From the NCBI RefSeq assembly GCF_022828245.2, contig NZ_CP157587.1, forward strand, positions 248,001-312,000: DNA of 64,000 bases, written 5' to 3'. The notes under the pieces were generated by a model, which saw only the letters and a list, made by a program, of their open reading frames with translations, made no database searches and was not told the origin of the DNA. The position numbers were made by a program, and so were the translations under genes. Source of the DNA: Nanosynbacter sp900555675. GTDB lineage: Bacteria > Patescibacteriota > Saccharimonadia > Saccharimonadales > Saccharimonadaceae. This document shows, one piece after another, positions 7,546 through 14,845 of the stretch; the first letter of the stretch is position 1; each line of letters begins with the position of its first letter.

Positions 7546-8421
7546 TTATATTAATTCATACTCAGGTAGTTCGTCGTCCCCTGTTTCCATTGTCCTGAAA
7601 AATAGCTTCACGTAGATACTGATAGCGTTTGATAGGAACTGTTCTTTGCCGAGGATAACAACTTTATGGTTAAGAATCTCAATCAGTCTACTCTTAAAGA
7701 AGTCGTCAAATGCAAAATTGCGGCATTTGTAAACTTCGCTGTCGACTATAGGTCTGAACGACTCCATGAGGTCGCAAGTAAGATTGAACGGGTTGTATTC
7801 ATTACAGTGATTGACGCCTATAGTTGTTGAATATCCAGCAGCCGTAATCTCTCGATTGAAGGCAGACAGAAGAATAGCGTAGCCATAATTTAATGCCGCA
7901 TTTATATCATTAGAGCTGTCTCGTGAAAATTTTGGACCAAACAATTCTTTGAAGTAGAGCTTGGCTGCATGAGCTTCCCTGTTGGTGAGATCTCCGGGAG
8001 ATACGTTCGCGGCGAAGTTCATTAGCGCTTCGCAGGCGGAACTATTGCCAGTTTCTCTATAGATCGTCTGGGCTTGCTTAATTATCTTTTGAGTAACGAT
8101 TGTTTTCCATAAGTTATTTTTGGTCGATTGCGACCACTGGCTTTGCTTTGACATCTGTTTGCTTGCGTTGTGAGATCCGTAATAAGGAATTATCTCTCCA
8201 TACGGATTACGCTGATGATCACAGAATATCACTTTGACTTTATAGCGAGATAATTCACACAGTAGATAAGCCGTCAGATTAACAGCGGTATTTTCAATTA
8301 TTAAAGTGCCAATTTCACTTATGTGGAGTGTTTTTTCATTGCCGTCGCTAGTAATAAGCATATAATCATTTTTATAGCTTAATTTACAGCGATTTTTGAC
8401 GATTACAGTTCGCCAAGACAT
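7546..8421 (-). CDS. cas1: Cas1, CRISPR integrase
   Basis: The 291-residue product has the Cas1 fold: an N-terminal beta domain and a helical C-terminal domain with the metal-site motifs REAHAAKLYF (Glu) and NHCNEYNPFNLTCDLMESF (His, then Asp/Glu). Cas1 catalyses spacer integration at the leader end. Its length is close to type II-A Cas1 from Firmicutes. It starts 3 nt after cas9 and is followed 2 nt later by cas2. All key residues appear present, so the adaptation module should be functional. Confidence 0.95.
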   Translation of the reverse strand: MSWRTVIVKNRCKLSYKNDYMLITSDGNEKTLHISEIGTLIIENTAVNLTAYLLCELSRYKVKVIFCDHQRNPYGEIIPYYGSHNASKQMSKQSQWSQSTKNNLWKTIVTQKIIKQAQTIYRETGNSSACEALMNFAANVSPGDLTNREAHAAKLYFKELFGPKFSRDSSNDINAALNYGYAILLSAFNREITAAGYSTTIGVNHCNEYNPFNLTCDLMESFRPIVDSEVYKCRNFAFDDFFKSRLIEILNHKVVILGKEQFLSNAISIYVKLFFRTMETGDDELPEYELI

Positions 8422-8424
8422 ATC

Positions 8425-11400
8425 TTAACGCTTATGCCCTAATGATTTTCCGTTTAGCTTTCGACAGTGCAAGCCAGTTATAGACTCGTAGACGAAGGTA
8501 ACATTGAGGGGGTCTATAGTCTTTCCTGACATGCGACCAAATGAATTCGGTAGACCTAACTCTGGGAATTTAGGATTCTTCTCGCTACCTTTCATGTCTA
8601 CGCGACCAGATCCAGCGCTCGTAGCCACCAGAACTAGTTTAATAACCTCTATTTTGTCGTCTATTGATAGTTTGTCATATTCTGGTGCTGCATTGCGAGC
8701 ATTATCCCCCGCCTTTCTGAATTGTTGATATTGATTAGCGAGCTTGTCAGAGTAAACCTTCCAAAAGCGATTTATTCCATCAATAACCTTAGTTCTTTTT
8801 TCGATTTGTCTATTGCGTTTGTCGCGTAATTTATCATCTTCGTCGGCTTGTTCTTCTGAAATCGTAACGCGTGGAATTCCGCGCTTTAGCGCTATTGCAA
8901 TGGCATATTCGATATCGTAAGGAAGTTTTAATTGTTTGGCGTTAGTAACCTCGCTACTGCCAACTATAAATTGCTCGTTACCGTCATACTCAATTTTTTG
9001 GTTAATCGGTATTTTAGGCAGAAGCACTACGGCATCTTTATAATTATCTCGGATATATTTATCTATCGATCCTGGGTGAGTCTTCTCTAAGGTGTATATT
9101 TGCGCTGGAATGCTGATTATCTCAGTTGCGGGAGATTCTTTTTTGTTTGACTGCTTTAAATAATTGATCACCGCAAAGTAAGCTGCTTGCACGCCAGAAT
9201 ATCCACCGTATCTATTGGTTGGTAGATTTGCTTTTATAGGTATTGTAGGTTTAGGGTCGGTTGATTTTTTGCTATAAATAGTTTGTTTATAGAATTGACT
9301 ATCACCAGTCTCGGTTTTTTTCGTAATCAAGCAGTCATTATATTTCATCGTTTTATCAATGATTTCGCAGGATGATTTACCCTGCCAGACAATTTCACCA
9401 GTATTTGTGTTGGTAAAATCATATTTCATTGACGATAAGATGAAGCTGCCGTATTCCCTGTTCTTCTTTTTGTCCGACTTGAATTTCTTATATTCTCCGT
9501 AGATAAACTCCTTGTCAAGCTTTGGATAGCGAACTTTTACATATTGGGCTAGAGTTGCTGCTAAGTAGGCATCTTTTGCGTGGTGGAGGTCGTTTACTTC
9601 GCGGCATTTTGGCAAGTCGTGGATGCGGCGATATTCGGAACTCATGCCAGCGCGAATAGTAAACACCTCTGTTGATGAGTCTTTGTATTTTTCGGTTAGC
9701 ATTCTAGCCAGGTGTTTGGTAATTTGTCGTGTCTCAACTAATTGGCGATTAATGAAGCCATATATCTGGTCGTCTGATAGCTGCTTCTGGCTAGTTAATC
9801 GCTGGAACTTGAGCTGTGACATAAATTTGGCGTTTTTTAAAGACATCCAGATTGGCAACATCTTTTTTTGAACGTCGGGCGATATTGGATAGTCGTCAAG
9901 CTTTAGCTGATTCTCTTCTCGCAATACCAAGACGGTGTTGTCTAGAGAATCACCCTTTGTCAATGAGCGTGGCAAAATATGATCGATTTCGCAATCTTTA
10001 AGTCCGTTTTCAATGTCTAGTTTTTTACCTGAGTATGCAGATTTGCCATTTTGCAAGAAGTACAGGTAATATTTTTTCTTATCAAGGCAATCTTTATAAT
10101 TTTCCAGTTGAGGCTTTATATCAGATTTATTATATTCTTTTCCGTATAATTCTTTATACATCTTTTCTAGCTGAGAATATCGATTTTTTGTTCTGACTTT
10201 TTCCTCTTCGCCTCGCGCCATCTCAATGCTAATCAGTTTCGGACCATAGCCGATCGTATCGACAATTTCATCTATAATCCGAACACTTCGCCAGAGGGCG
10301 CGCTTAATCCCCGGAGATGCTGCGAGATTTTTAATATCATCATAGGTGATTTCTGGGGTAGCATCTTTCAAAAGAGCGTCTTCTATGATTTTTTTGAATT
10401 CATATCGGTCACTTTGGATAATTTGCATAAAATTATCAGAACATTGACGCATTACTTCAATAACTGTCATTTTTCCATAACGAGTGTGCGCCGCAATTCC
10501 GTCAAGTAATTCACTGGATAGTCTTCCCCAGCCTGTATATTTTAGCTTCAAAATACTATCGATCTGGTCTTTGCTAAAAATGTCATTATATTTTTGTAGT
10601 TTTTTTGACAGGATTTTCTTGTCTTCAAATAGAGTTATCCATTTTATTACTTCCTCAATTGCCGCTTTGTTTTCTGGCGTGATTTCAATCCCAATTTTCT
10701 TAGTAAAATCTATGTACGATTTTCGTGACGACATGAAAGATTTATCGTCGGCTGTTCCAGTAATAACTAGCGAACTAGTGTCGTATATTTGATTGTCGTA
10801 AAGATATTTTGCAAGTTTTTTATAGTTAACGGAATATTCTTTCGTGAATAGCTCGTCAATTATGCGATTTTGAATATCTGGGCTTAACCTTTTTCCGTTA
10901 ACTGTTACATTTTTTAGTTCATTTCGGCACTCATATTCTTGATAAAGTAATGAATTCTTGGGAAGTACATCTTTATCTGGTAAATATGTACACTTGTTGC
11001 GCATTCTCCCGATAAATTCTTCAGCTGAAGCTTCGTCGTCTATGATTTCATTAAAATTCCACGGATAAATTACGCCGTCTTTCTTTTTGATTGACCAGGC
11101 AAAATCACCACCCGTTTTTAATGGTCCGATGTAATACGGCAATTTAAATGTGAAAATGCTAATAATCTTATCGCGATTTTGCGCCAAGAATGGATAATGG
11201 GTTGCTTGATTATCTATAATCTTCTCAAGCTCGTATTGATGAATTTGGTGTGGTATGGCACCATTGTCACGTATTCGCTGTCTGGATAGAAATTCGCCCA
11301 ATTCCGCCCGTTTCTCAAATCTTTGATATCGCGCATCATCTTTAGCCGATTCGCCTAAGTGTTTTTTAATTGATTTATATAGATCGTCTGCGTCAATCTT

Positions 11401-12453
11401 GTGCCTGTTGTATAAATCAAATTTTGAAGCATCTCCGTGAAAAAATGATTTATATTCTTTTTTAGAGAGAAAATCTCGGAATAGCCCTTTGAGGTCTGAT
11501 AAATCCTGACGGTAAGCGTCATACTTTTCGACCATGATGTCAGACAGGCAGCTATCTTTCCTGATAAACTGACTAAAAATTGTCCATTGATAGACCGATT
11601 CTAAGGTTTCTATCAACTCGTATCGATCGTCGCCGATTGCTGCGGCTATGTCGTCTCGCTGATCTTCGTAATTCTTATCAGAAAATTCTCCTTTTATTTC
11701 AAGGGATTTATCATCAAACAATTTTTCTGCATTCCATTTTAGTCCAATTGCTGCACCAACAGCTTCGCTTATAATGTTTTTACTGTCAGCAGAAGGTTGT
11801 AACAGCTGAATTATACTTGATTTTCGAGCGCTTCGCGTTTGAGATTGGTTTAGAAAGATGGACTTAATCTGCTTAGCTTCTTTATCTCCAGCTCCAATAA
11901 ACTCCATGAATTTTTGCAAGTTTTGGCTATCGAATGACGAAATTACGCCGTCTACTCCTCCTTCGATTAAGAAATTGCCACGATATTTAATAATGTGATG
12001 TAACGCCAAATAAATTAAGCGAATATCTTGTTTTCCTGGGTTGTGAAATAGTTCGCTGCGTAAGTGGTAAATTGTCGGATATTTTTCCCTATATATCTTA
12101 TCTGTAAATGTGTGATCTGAGAATAATATGTTGGCGTCAAGATCTAAGGACGAGCTTTTATCGTCTATGTAGAGCATGGATTCTGTCAGGCGTAGATAGA
12201 AATTGGGATCGACGTTGCAGATTTCATTGTTGAATATTTGCTGCAATAGCGTGATACGTCTCTTTCTTCTGGCGAGCCTTCTGCGCGATGAGCGGAATGA
12301 TCGTCTTAGTTCAGCCTTTTGAGCTTCATTAAATAAATTTGCTCCCCACATGTTCTGATGTTTATGTCTACGCAGACTGAAATCTTCGTTGATGACCGCC
12401 CATCCTACGCTACCCGTGCCGATGTCTAGACCTATAGAATATGATTGTTTCAT
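8425..12453 (-). CDS. cas9: Cas9, RNA-guided DNA endonuclease (type II-A)
   Basis: The 1342-residue protein has all nuclease residues: RuvC-I IGLDIGTGSVGW with D10, an arginine-rich bridge helix (about 43-72), RuvC-II IEMARGEEE with E744, an HNH domain with EIDHILPRS (D824, H825), and RuvC-III HHAKDAYLA with H958 and D961. Length and order match type II-A Cas9. Cas9 cleaves DNA complementary to the crRNA spacer when paired with tracrRNA. AAGGAT upstream of the ATG is the ribosome site. The promoter is at 12482-12510. No truncation or frameshift is seen. The preferred PAM cannot be read from the sequence. Confidence 0.98.
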   Translation of the reverse strand: MKQSYSIGLDIGTGSVGWAVINEDFSLRRHKHQNMWGANLFNEAQKAELRRSFRSSRRRLARRKRRITLLQQIFNNEICNVDPNFYLRLTESMLYIDDKSSSLDLDANILFSDHTFTDKIYREKYPTIYHLRSELFHNPGKQDIRLIYLALHHIIKYRGNFLIEGGVDGVISSFDSQNLQKFMEFIGAGDKEAKQIKSIFLNQSQTRSARKSSIIQLLQPSADSKNIISEAVGAAIGLKWNAEKLFDDKSLEIKGEFSDKNYEDQRDDIAAAIGDDRYELIETLESVYQWTIFSQFIRKDSCLSDIMVEKYDAYRQDLSDLKGLFRDFLSKKEYKSFFHGDASKFDLYNRHKIDADDLYKSIKKHLGESAKDDARYQRFEKRAELGEFLSRQRIRDNGAIPHQIHQYELEKIIDNQATHYPFLAQNRDKIISIFTFKLPYYIGPLKTGGDFAWSIKKKDGVIYPWNFNEIIDDEASAEEFIGRMRNKCTYLPDKDVLPKNSLLYQEYECRNELKNVTVNGKRLSPDIQNRIIDELFTKEYSVNYKKLAKYLYDNQIYDTSSLVITGTADDKSFMSSRKSYIDFTKKIGIEITPENKAAIEEVIKWITLFEDKKILSKKLQKYNDIFSKDQIDSILKLKYTGWGRLSSELLDGIAAHTRYGKMTVIEVMRQCSDNFMQIIQSDRYEFKKIIEDALLKDATPEITYDDIKNLAASPGIKRALWRSVRIIDEIVDTIGYGPKLISIEMARGEEEKVRTKNRYSQLEKMYKELYGKEYNKSDIKPQLENYKDCLDKKKYYLYFLQNGKSAYSGKKLDIENGLKDCEIDHILPRSLTKGDSLDNTVLVLREENQLKLDDYPISPDVQKKMLPIWMSLKNAKFMSQLKFQRLTSQKQLSDDQIYGFINRQLVETRQITKHLARMLTEKYKDSSTEVFTIRAGMSSEYRRIHDLPKCREVNDLHHAKDAYLAATLAQYVKVRYPKLDKEFIYGEYKKFKSDKKKNREYGSFILSSMKYDFTNTNTGEIVWQGKSSCEIIDKTMKYNDCLITKKTETGDSQFYKQTIYSKKSTDPKPTIPIKANLPTNRYGGYSGVQAAYFAVINYLKQSNKKESPATEIISIPAQIYTLEKTHPGSIDKYIRDNYKDAVVLLPKIPINQKIEYDGNEQFIVGSSEVTNAKQLKLPYDIEYAIAIALKRGIPRVTISEEQADEDDKLRDKRNRQIEKRTKVIDGINRFWKVYSDKLANQYQQFRKAGDNARNAAPEYDKLSIDDKIEVIKLVLVATSAGSGRVDMKGSEKNPKFPELGLPNSFGRMSGKTIDPLNVTFVYESITGLHCRKLNGKSLGHKR

Positions 12454-12481
12454 TGTGTGATATCCTTGTTTAATTATTTTC

Positions 12482-12510
12482 AGTATATCGTTTACTTTTG
12501 GGGTTTACAA
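12482..12510 (-). promoter_or_regulatory. cas9 operon promoter
   Basis: On the minus strand TTGTAA (12505-12510) and TATACT (12482-12487) are separated by 17 bp, about 30 nt before the cas9 ATG. The -35 hexamer overlaps that of the divergent tracrRNA promoter by five bases, so the two RNA polymerases must compete for this short segment. Confidence 0.7.
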
Positions 12511-12532
12511 TATTGCTTTAGTTGTATATACT
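12504..12532 (+). promoter_or_regulatory. tracrRNA promoter
   Basis: TTTACA (12504-12509), a 17-bp spacer and TATACT (12527-12532) form a near-consensus sigma-70 promoter on the plus strand. The expected transcript start near 12539 falls exactly at the first base of the tracrRNA 5' hairpin. Confidence 0.8.
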
Positions 12533-12538
12533 TCTACT

Positions 12539-12634
12539 GTACCGTTTCGGTACTTCAATATAACACTACAGGTTAAAATAAAGCATTAGCTAAAATGTTT
12601 CTGCAAAAGATTCAGGCGGTAGGCCTGTTTTTTT
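12539..12634 (+). ncRNA. tracrRNA
   Basis: TTCAATATAACACTAC at about 12554-12569 is identical to the repeat strand opposite to the crRNA, so it can pair with crRNA repeats. It is followed by AGGTTAAAATAAAGC, which closely resembles the stretch after the anti-repeat in Streptococcus tracrRNAs. The RNA ends in an intrinsic terminator: CAGGC (12613-12617), GCCTG (12623-12627) and seven T. GTACCG/CGGTAC at 12539-12553 can form a 5' hairpin or extend the pairing with the crRNA repeat end. Transcription is divergent from cas9. The 3' end overlaps the stop of the minus-strand gene at 12612. Confidence 0.92.
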
Positions 12635-12905
12635 GTTGTACCTGTCTCGCTAACTGGCATATGAATTCATCCACCACGGATTGACTGAACGATTCAGAGT
12701 TGAAGCTGTATATCCCGTTTGATGTTTGCTCGCGGGTTCCCATTCCCAGAAATCCACCACGCTGACCTGTTAAAAAATTACCGTCCAGCTTACCGTCGTC
12801 TCCGACCTTATTTAGTAGGGCTTGTGCTTCTGCTCGTTTAGCGGCTGACGGGTGATTGTTCGCATGGTACTGAAGGTACTGTCGGAGCGATTCATTTCCT
12901 TGCAT
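12612..12905 (-). CDS. small soluble protein of unknown function
   Basis: This 97-residue protein is not recognised. It has a helical N-terminus (SLRQYLQYHANNHPSAAKRA), a glycine-rich middle (GQRGGFLGMGTRE) and a helical C-terminus (VVDEFICQLARQVQQ). There is no signal peptide or membrane segment. AAGGAG lies 7 nt before the ATG but is part of a hairpin (12906-12934) that looks like a terminator, so translation may be controlled. The gene ends inside the tracrRNA terminator on the other strand, so it converges with tracrRNA and is not an obvious part of the cas operon. Confidence 0.55.
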   Translation of the reverse strand: MQGNESLRQYLQYHANNHPSAAKRAEAQALLNKVGDDGKLDGNFLTGQRGGFLGMGTREQTSNGIYSFNSESFSQSVVDEFICQLARQVQQKNRPTA

Positions 12906-12934
12906 AAAAAATCTCCTTATTTTTATATAAGGAG
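12906..12934 (-). terminator. hairpin with T-run that also contains the ribosome site of the next gene
   Basis: On the minus strand CTCCTTAT and ATAAGGAG pair (12913-12920 with 12927-12934), followed by ATTTTTT and then immediately the ATG of the 97-residue gene. The AAGGAG ribosome site is thus the 3' arm of an intrinsic-terminator-like hairpin between the CAP gene and its downstream neighbour. Either transcription stops here or, on readthrough, the ribosome site is masked. Confidence 0.65.
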
Positions 12935-12957
12935 AGAGACTTAGTAGAAGATGTTAT

Positions 12958-13530
12958 TTAGATTTGACAGAAGTGCTGGACTGCTACTAGGGTTGTGTTG
13001 TTGGTACTAACACCAAATCCCGTCTTTTTGTACTTAGGATCTTGTATAGCTTCTCTGTGAGGCTTAGAACTCATCCATCCGTTAAATGCTTCTCTACTGG
13101 TCGATACAAAAACATCTGACTTTGGATGATATGCGCCAGTATAATAATTTTCACTACTATGAGAGCATTTAGCCCGTTGATATATTAGATAGCGCATTTC
13201 TTGCGTGTACATATCACCTAGCCCAGGTATGATATGCTGTCTATAGTCTTTGGTAATCATATCATCTGCCTTGAGCTGAGCTGACCTTTGCATGCTTTCA
13301 TCAAACTCCAACGGCGCCACACCTATACGCTGGCGTTCAGCGTTAACTAGCTCTAATAACTCAGTAGGGTCTGCTGGTCCAACATCATACTTACTCTTCG
13401 GTTGCTCCTCTGCTTGCTCCTGAGCCACTCCAGCAGCTGCCTGAGCGTCCAAACGGGTCTTTAGCCATACTCCACCGCCAACGCCCGCTACAAGCGCTAA
13501 AATGATGGTGATGACTATAGCTTTTTTCAT
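12958..13530 (-). CDS. membrane-anchored CAP/SCP-domain extracellular protein
   Basis: The 190-residue protein has an N-terminal signal or anchor (residues 4-24), a short acidic linker, then a CAP domain: LLELVNAERQRIG, the histidine-containing DYRQHIIPG, CSHSSENYY, and a C-terminal WMSSKPHREAI and GFGVS segment. CAP proteins are extracellular, some binding lipids or acting as proteases. In an episymbiont such a protein could act at the host interface, but that is speculation. The promoter may be TTGACA near 13558-13563 with a weak -10 close to the ATG; no ribosome site is visible. Confidence 0.8.
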   Translation of the reverse strand: MKKAIVITIILALVAGVGGGVWLKTRLDAQAAAGVAQEQAEEQPKSKYDVGPADPTELLELVNAERQRIGVAPLEFDESMQRSAQLKADDMITKDYRQHIIPGLGDMYTQEMRYLIYQRAKCSHSSENYYTGAYHPKSDVFVSTSREAFNGWMSSKPHREAIQDPKYKKTGFGVSTNNTTLVAVQHFCQI

Positions 13531-13573
13531 GCTTACACGTTAGCATAACAGAGATATTTTGTCAAGATGTAGT

Positions 13574-13720
13574 TTAATATAACCACTGGCTCACACCGCC
13601 ATGATGCGAACAAGTTCCCCTTCCAGTAGCGTATGATCGCCAGCCATCACGACAGATTGCGCCTACACGATAGTGTTGCTGCTGTACTGGCTGTGGTGCA
13701 GGTTTAGGCGCGTCTGGTCG
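13574..13720 (-). pseudogene. DUF3761 domain remnant without start codon
   Basis: Forty-eight codons between two in-frame stops encode a PAPQPVQQQ linker followed by CRDGWRSYATGRGTCSHHGG and VSQWLY, which matches the cysteine/histidine-rich DUF3761 domain found at the C-terminus of secreted bacterial proteins. There is no ATG, GTG or TTG in this frame, so it cannot be expressed alone. A long open frame (13663-14862) overlaps it in the +1 register relative to it, so it may be the frame-shifted C-terminus of that product, or a leftover of another gene. Confidence 0.6.
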
Positions 13721-14679
13721 TTAAATTGACCTTCTGCCCTATTCCATGAACTCTTTAATTCGTTTTTCTTGGTATTGTACTGGTTCGCCTCTGCCGACTC
13801 CATGGAACATGTAATATGGCTGTTCTCGTCATTGACATCTTGAGGGTTGTTTGGTATACTAGATTTGTCAATCGACTGGTCAAGCGCATCTGCGCTAATG
13901 GCGGAACCATCGAGTCCGCGCCCAGTCGATTTTCTTATGTCTGAAATATCATAAGCTAACACATTGCCTAATTTATCTACCTCATTGACATTTTGGGCTT
14001 CTTGTGCTATATTGGCACCATCAGAGCTCCGACCGGCGGAAACTGGCGCGCCGCCGACATAGCTATCGCTATTGGTGGATGATGGAACAACATTTGCGCC
14101 CCCATCCGAAGCTCTCGAAATCTCTTCTCGTTGTTGGGAGAGATTTTTTATTTCTCCTTCTCTTCTTGGTGAGATGTTCTTTAAGCTTATATTCCCATTA
14201 AAATCAGCTATTGTAGCTGTATTGTATCTGCCAGTCTCGCCTGGGCTAGTTACTATATTTATATGATCACGATTATATCCACCTCTACTGGTAGTTCCTC
14301 CATATGCCTGAGATTCAGGGCTGGTGGTATCGACATCTTTAATCTCTTGTGCTATATTTTCACTAGAAAAGTCGCCCAGTCCCCGTTTGGCTTGTCCACG
14401 GGGCGCACTATTAAGGTCGCCTGGACGGCTTTTTTCTTGGCTTCGCACGTTACCTTCATAAAGAGTATTGCTCCCTGTTGTATTATTTGTTACACTATCT
14501 ACATGAGAATCCCCTAGATGGTGTAACTCAGTTGACGGGTTCGTCCCTGCTGGCTCCATGGGGGATTTTCTTGTTGTGGCGTGATCATTCTCATCATTGA
14601 TATTTTGAGCTTCTCGTGCTATATTACGATCAGAAGTCTCTGTGTTATAACCAGGTTCGATAAGTTCCCCTGGCGTCAC
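13663..14679 (-). CDS. repetitive, disordered hypothetical protein (doubtful), antisense to the RNA cassettes
   Basis: The frame is open from 14862 to the stop at 13663, about 400 codons, but has no ATG in its first 60 codons; the first usable start is a GTG at 14679. The product is rich in N, S, D, G and T with almost no hydrophobic residues, and repeats NIAxEAQNxNDEN-like and NTLYEGNVR-like motifs. Such an open stretch is very unlikely by chance, yet each repeat is the reverse complement of a sigma-70 promoter, and the plus strand carries matching hairpins. It may be a decayed repeat protein whose C-terminus (DUF3761) is now out of frame. Confidence 0.35.
   Translation of the reverse strand: MTPGELIEPGYNTETSDRNIAREAQNINDENDHATTRKSPMEPAGTNPSTELHHLGDSHVDSVTNNTTGSNTLYEGNVRSQEKSRPGDLNSAPRGQAKRGLGDFSSENIAQEIKDVDTTSPESQAYGGTTSRGGYNRDHINIVTSPGETGRYNTATIADFNGNISLKNISPRREGEIKNLSQQREEISRASDGGANVVPSSTNSDSYVGGAPVSAGRSSDGANIAQEAQNVNEVDKLGNVLAYDISDIRKSTGRGLDGSAISADALDQSIDKSSIPNNPQDVNDENSHITCSMESAEANQYNTKKNELKSSWNRAEGQFNDQTRLNLHHSQYSSNTIV
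13832..13936 (+). ncRNA. RNA cassette 1: promoter, closed-stem RNA, T-rich end
   Basis: TTGACA (13832-13837), 17 bp and TATACT (13855-13860) form a near-consensus promoter. Eleven bases later ATCGACTGG (13871-13879) pairs perfectly with CCAGTCGAT (13922-13930), which runs into ATTTTCTT. Inside the closing stem, AGCGC/GCGCT and GCGGA/TCCGC form two small hairpins, giving a three-way-junction-like RNA of about 70 nt. It is the first of six such units. Target and function are unknown. Confidence 0.6.
13985..14152 (+). ncRNA. RNA cassette 2: promoter, branched RNA, intrinsic terminator
   Basis: TTGACA (13985-13990), 17 bp and TATATT (14008-14013). The predicted RNA starts near 14019. AGAGCT (14023-14028) pairs with AGCTCT (14110-14115) around inner hairpins, including CGGCGG/CCGCCG and GGATG/CATCC. 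A separate, textbook terminator follows: AATCTCT (14119-14125), AGAGATT (14139-14145) and TTTTTTATTT. This is the longest unit and the only one with a terminator distinct from the closing stem. Confidence 0.6.
14153..14329. other. spacer between RNA cassettes 2 and 3
   Basis: This is the longest interval between cassettes. It has no promoter of the repeated type and no T-tailed hairpin. It contains short matches to the other inter-cassette segments (CTTGGTGAGATG after the terminator). On the minus strand it continues the long repetitive open frame. Nothing else is visible. Confidence 0.4.
14330..14437 (+). ncRNA. RNA cassette 3: promoter, closed-stem RNA, T-run
   Basis: TCGACA (14330-14335), 17 bp and TATATT (14353-14358). 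AAAAGTCGCCCAG (14367-14379) pairs with CTGGACGGCTTTT (14421-14433) with one mismatch, so the closing stem itself acts as an intrinsic terminator ending in six T. An inner hairpin is formed by CCCCGT and ACGGGG. The predicted RNA is about 70 nt. Confidence 0.6.
14468..14575 (+). ncRNA. RNA cassette 4: weaker promoter, closed-stem RNA, T-rich end
   Basis: TTGCTC (14468-14473), 17 bp and TACACT (14491-14496), a weaker match than in the other units. AATCCCC (14508-14514) pairs with GGGGATT (14561-14567) and is followed by TTCTTG. Inner pairing includes GACG/CGTC around GGTT and CAG/CTG. The closing stem is the same as in cassette 6, but the interior differs. Confidence 0.5.
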
Positions 14680-14692
14680 AGGGGCTTTTCTT
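14597..14692 (+). ncRNA. RNA cassette 5: promoter, closed-stem RNA, T-rich end
   Basis: TTGATA (14597-14602), 17 bp and TATATT (14620-14625). ATCAGAAG follows, as in cassette 6. GTCTCTGTG (14636-14644) pairs over nine positions, with two G-U, to CACAGGGGC (14677-14685), followed by TTTTCTT. CCAGG and CCTGG form an inner hairpin. The predicted RNA is about 62 nt. Confidence 0.6.
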
Positions 14693-14761
14693 ATGTTGCC
14701 CTCATAGAGAGTATTTCGCCCTATTGTCTGTCTTCTAAGAAATTTACAGGCTATTTGATCG

Positions 14762-14845
14762 TTGGCAGTTTGAGGAGTGTTTGCTATAGTAGAATCAGAA
14801 GAATCCCCACTTAAATCCCGGTAATGGGATTCGGGGATTTTTTCT
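14762..14845 (+). ncRNA. RNA cassette 6: promoter, compact two-hairpin RNA, T-run
   Basis: TTGGCA (14762-14767), 17 bp and TATAGT (14785-14790). ATCAGAAG leads into AATCCCC (14802-14808), which pairs with GGGGATT (14833-14839) followed by a T-run. The inner hairpin is AATCCC/GGGATT. It is the smallest unit (about 50 nt) and the last before speD, 105 nt upstream of the speD start. The strong terminator should insulate it from speD. Confidence 0.6.

Noticed and set aside
12541..12573. Partial CRISPR repeat upstream of cas9, possibly a stray repeat
   Set aside because: It lies between a consensus promoter and a terminator, with the conserved tracrRNA tail; it is the anti-repeat.
13690..13723. 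Programmed frameshift joining the long repetitive frame to DUF3761
   Set aside because: No slippery heptamer lies in the overlap, and a TAA blocks the target frame just upstream.
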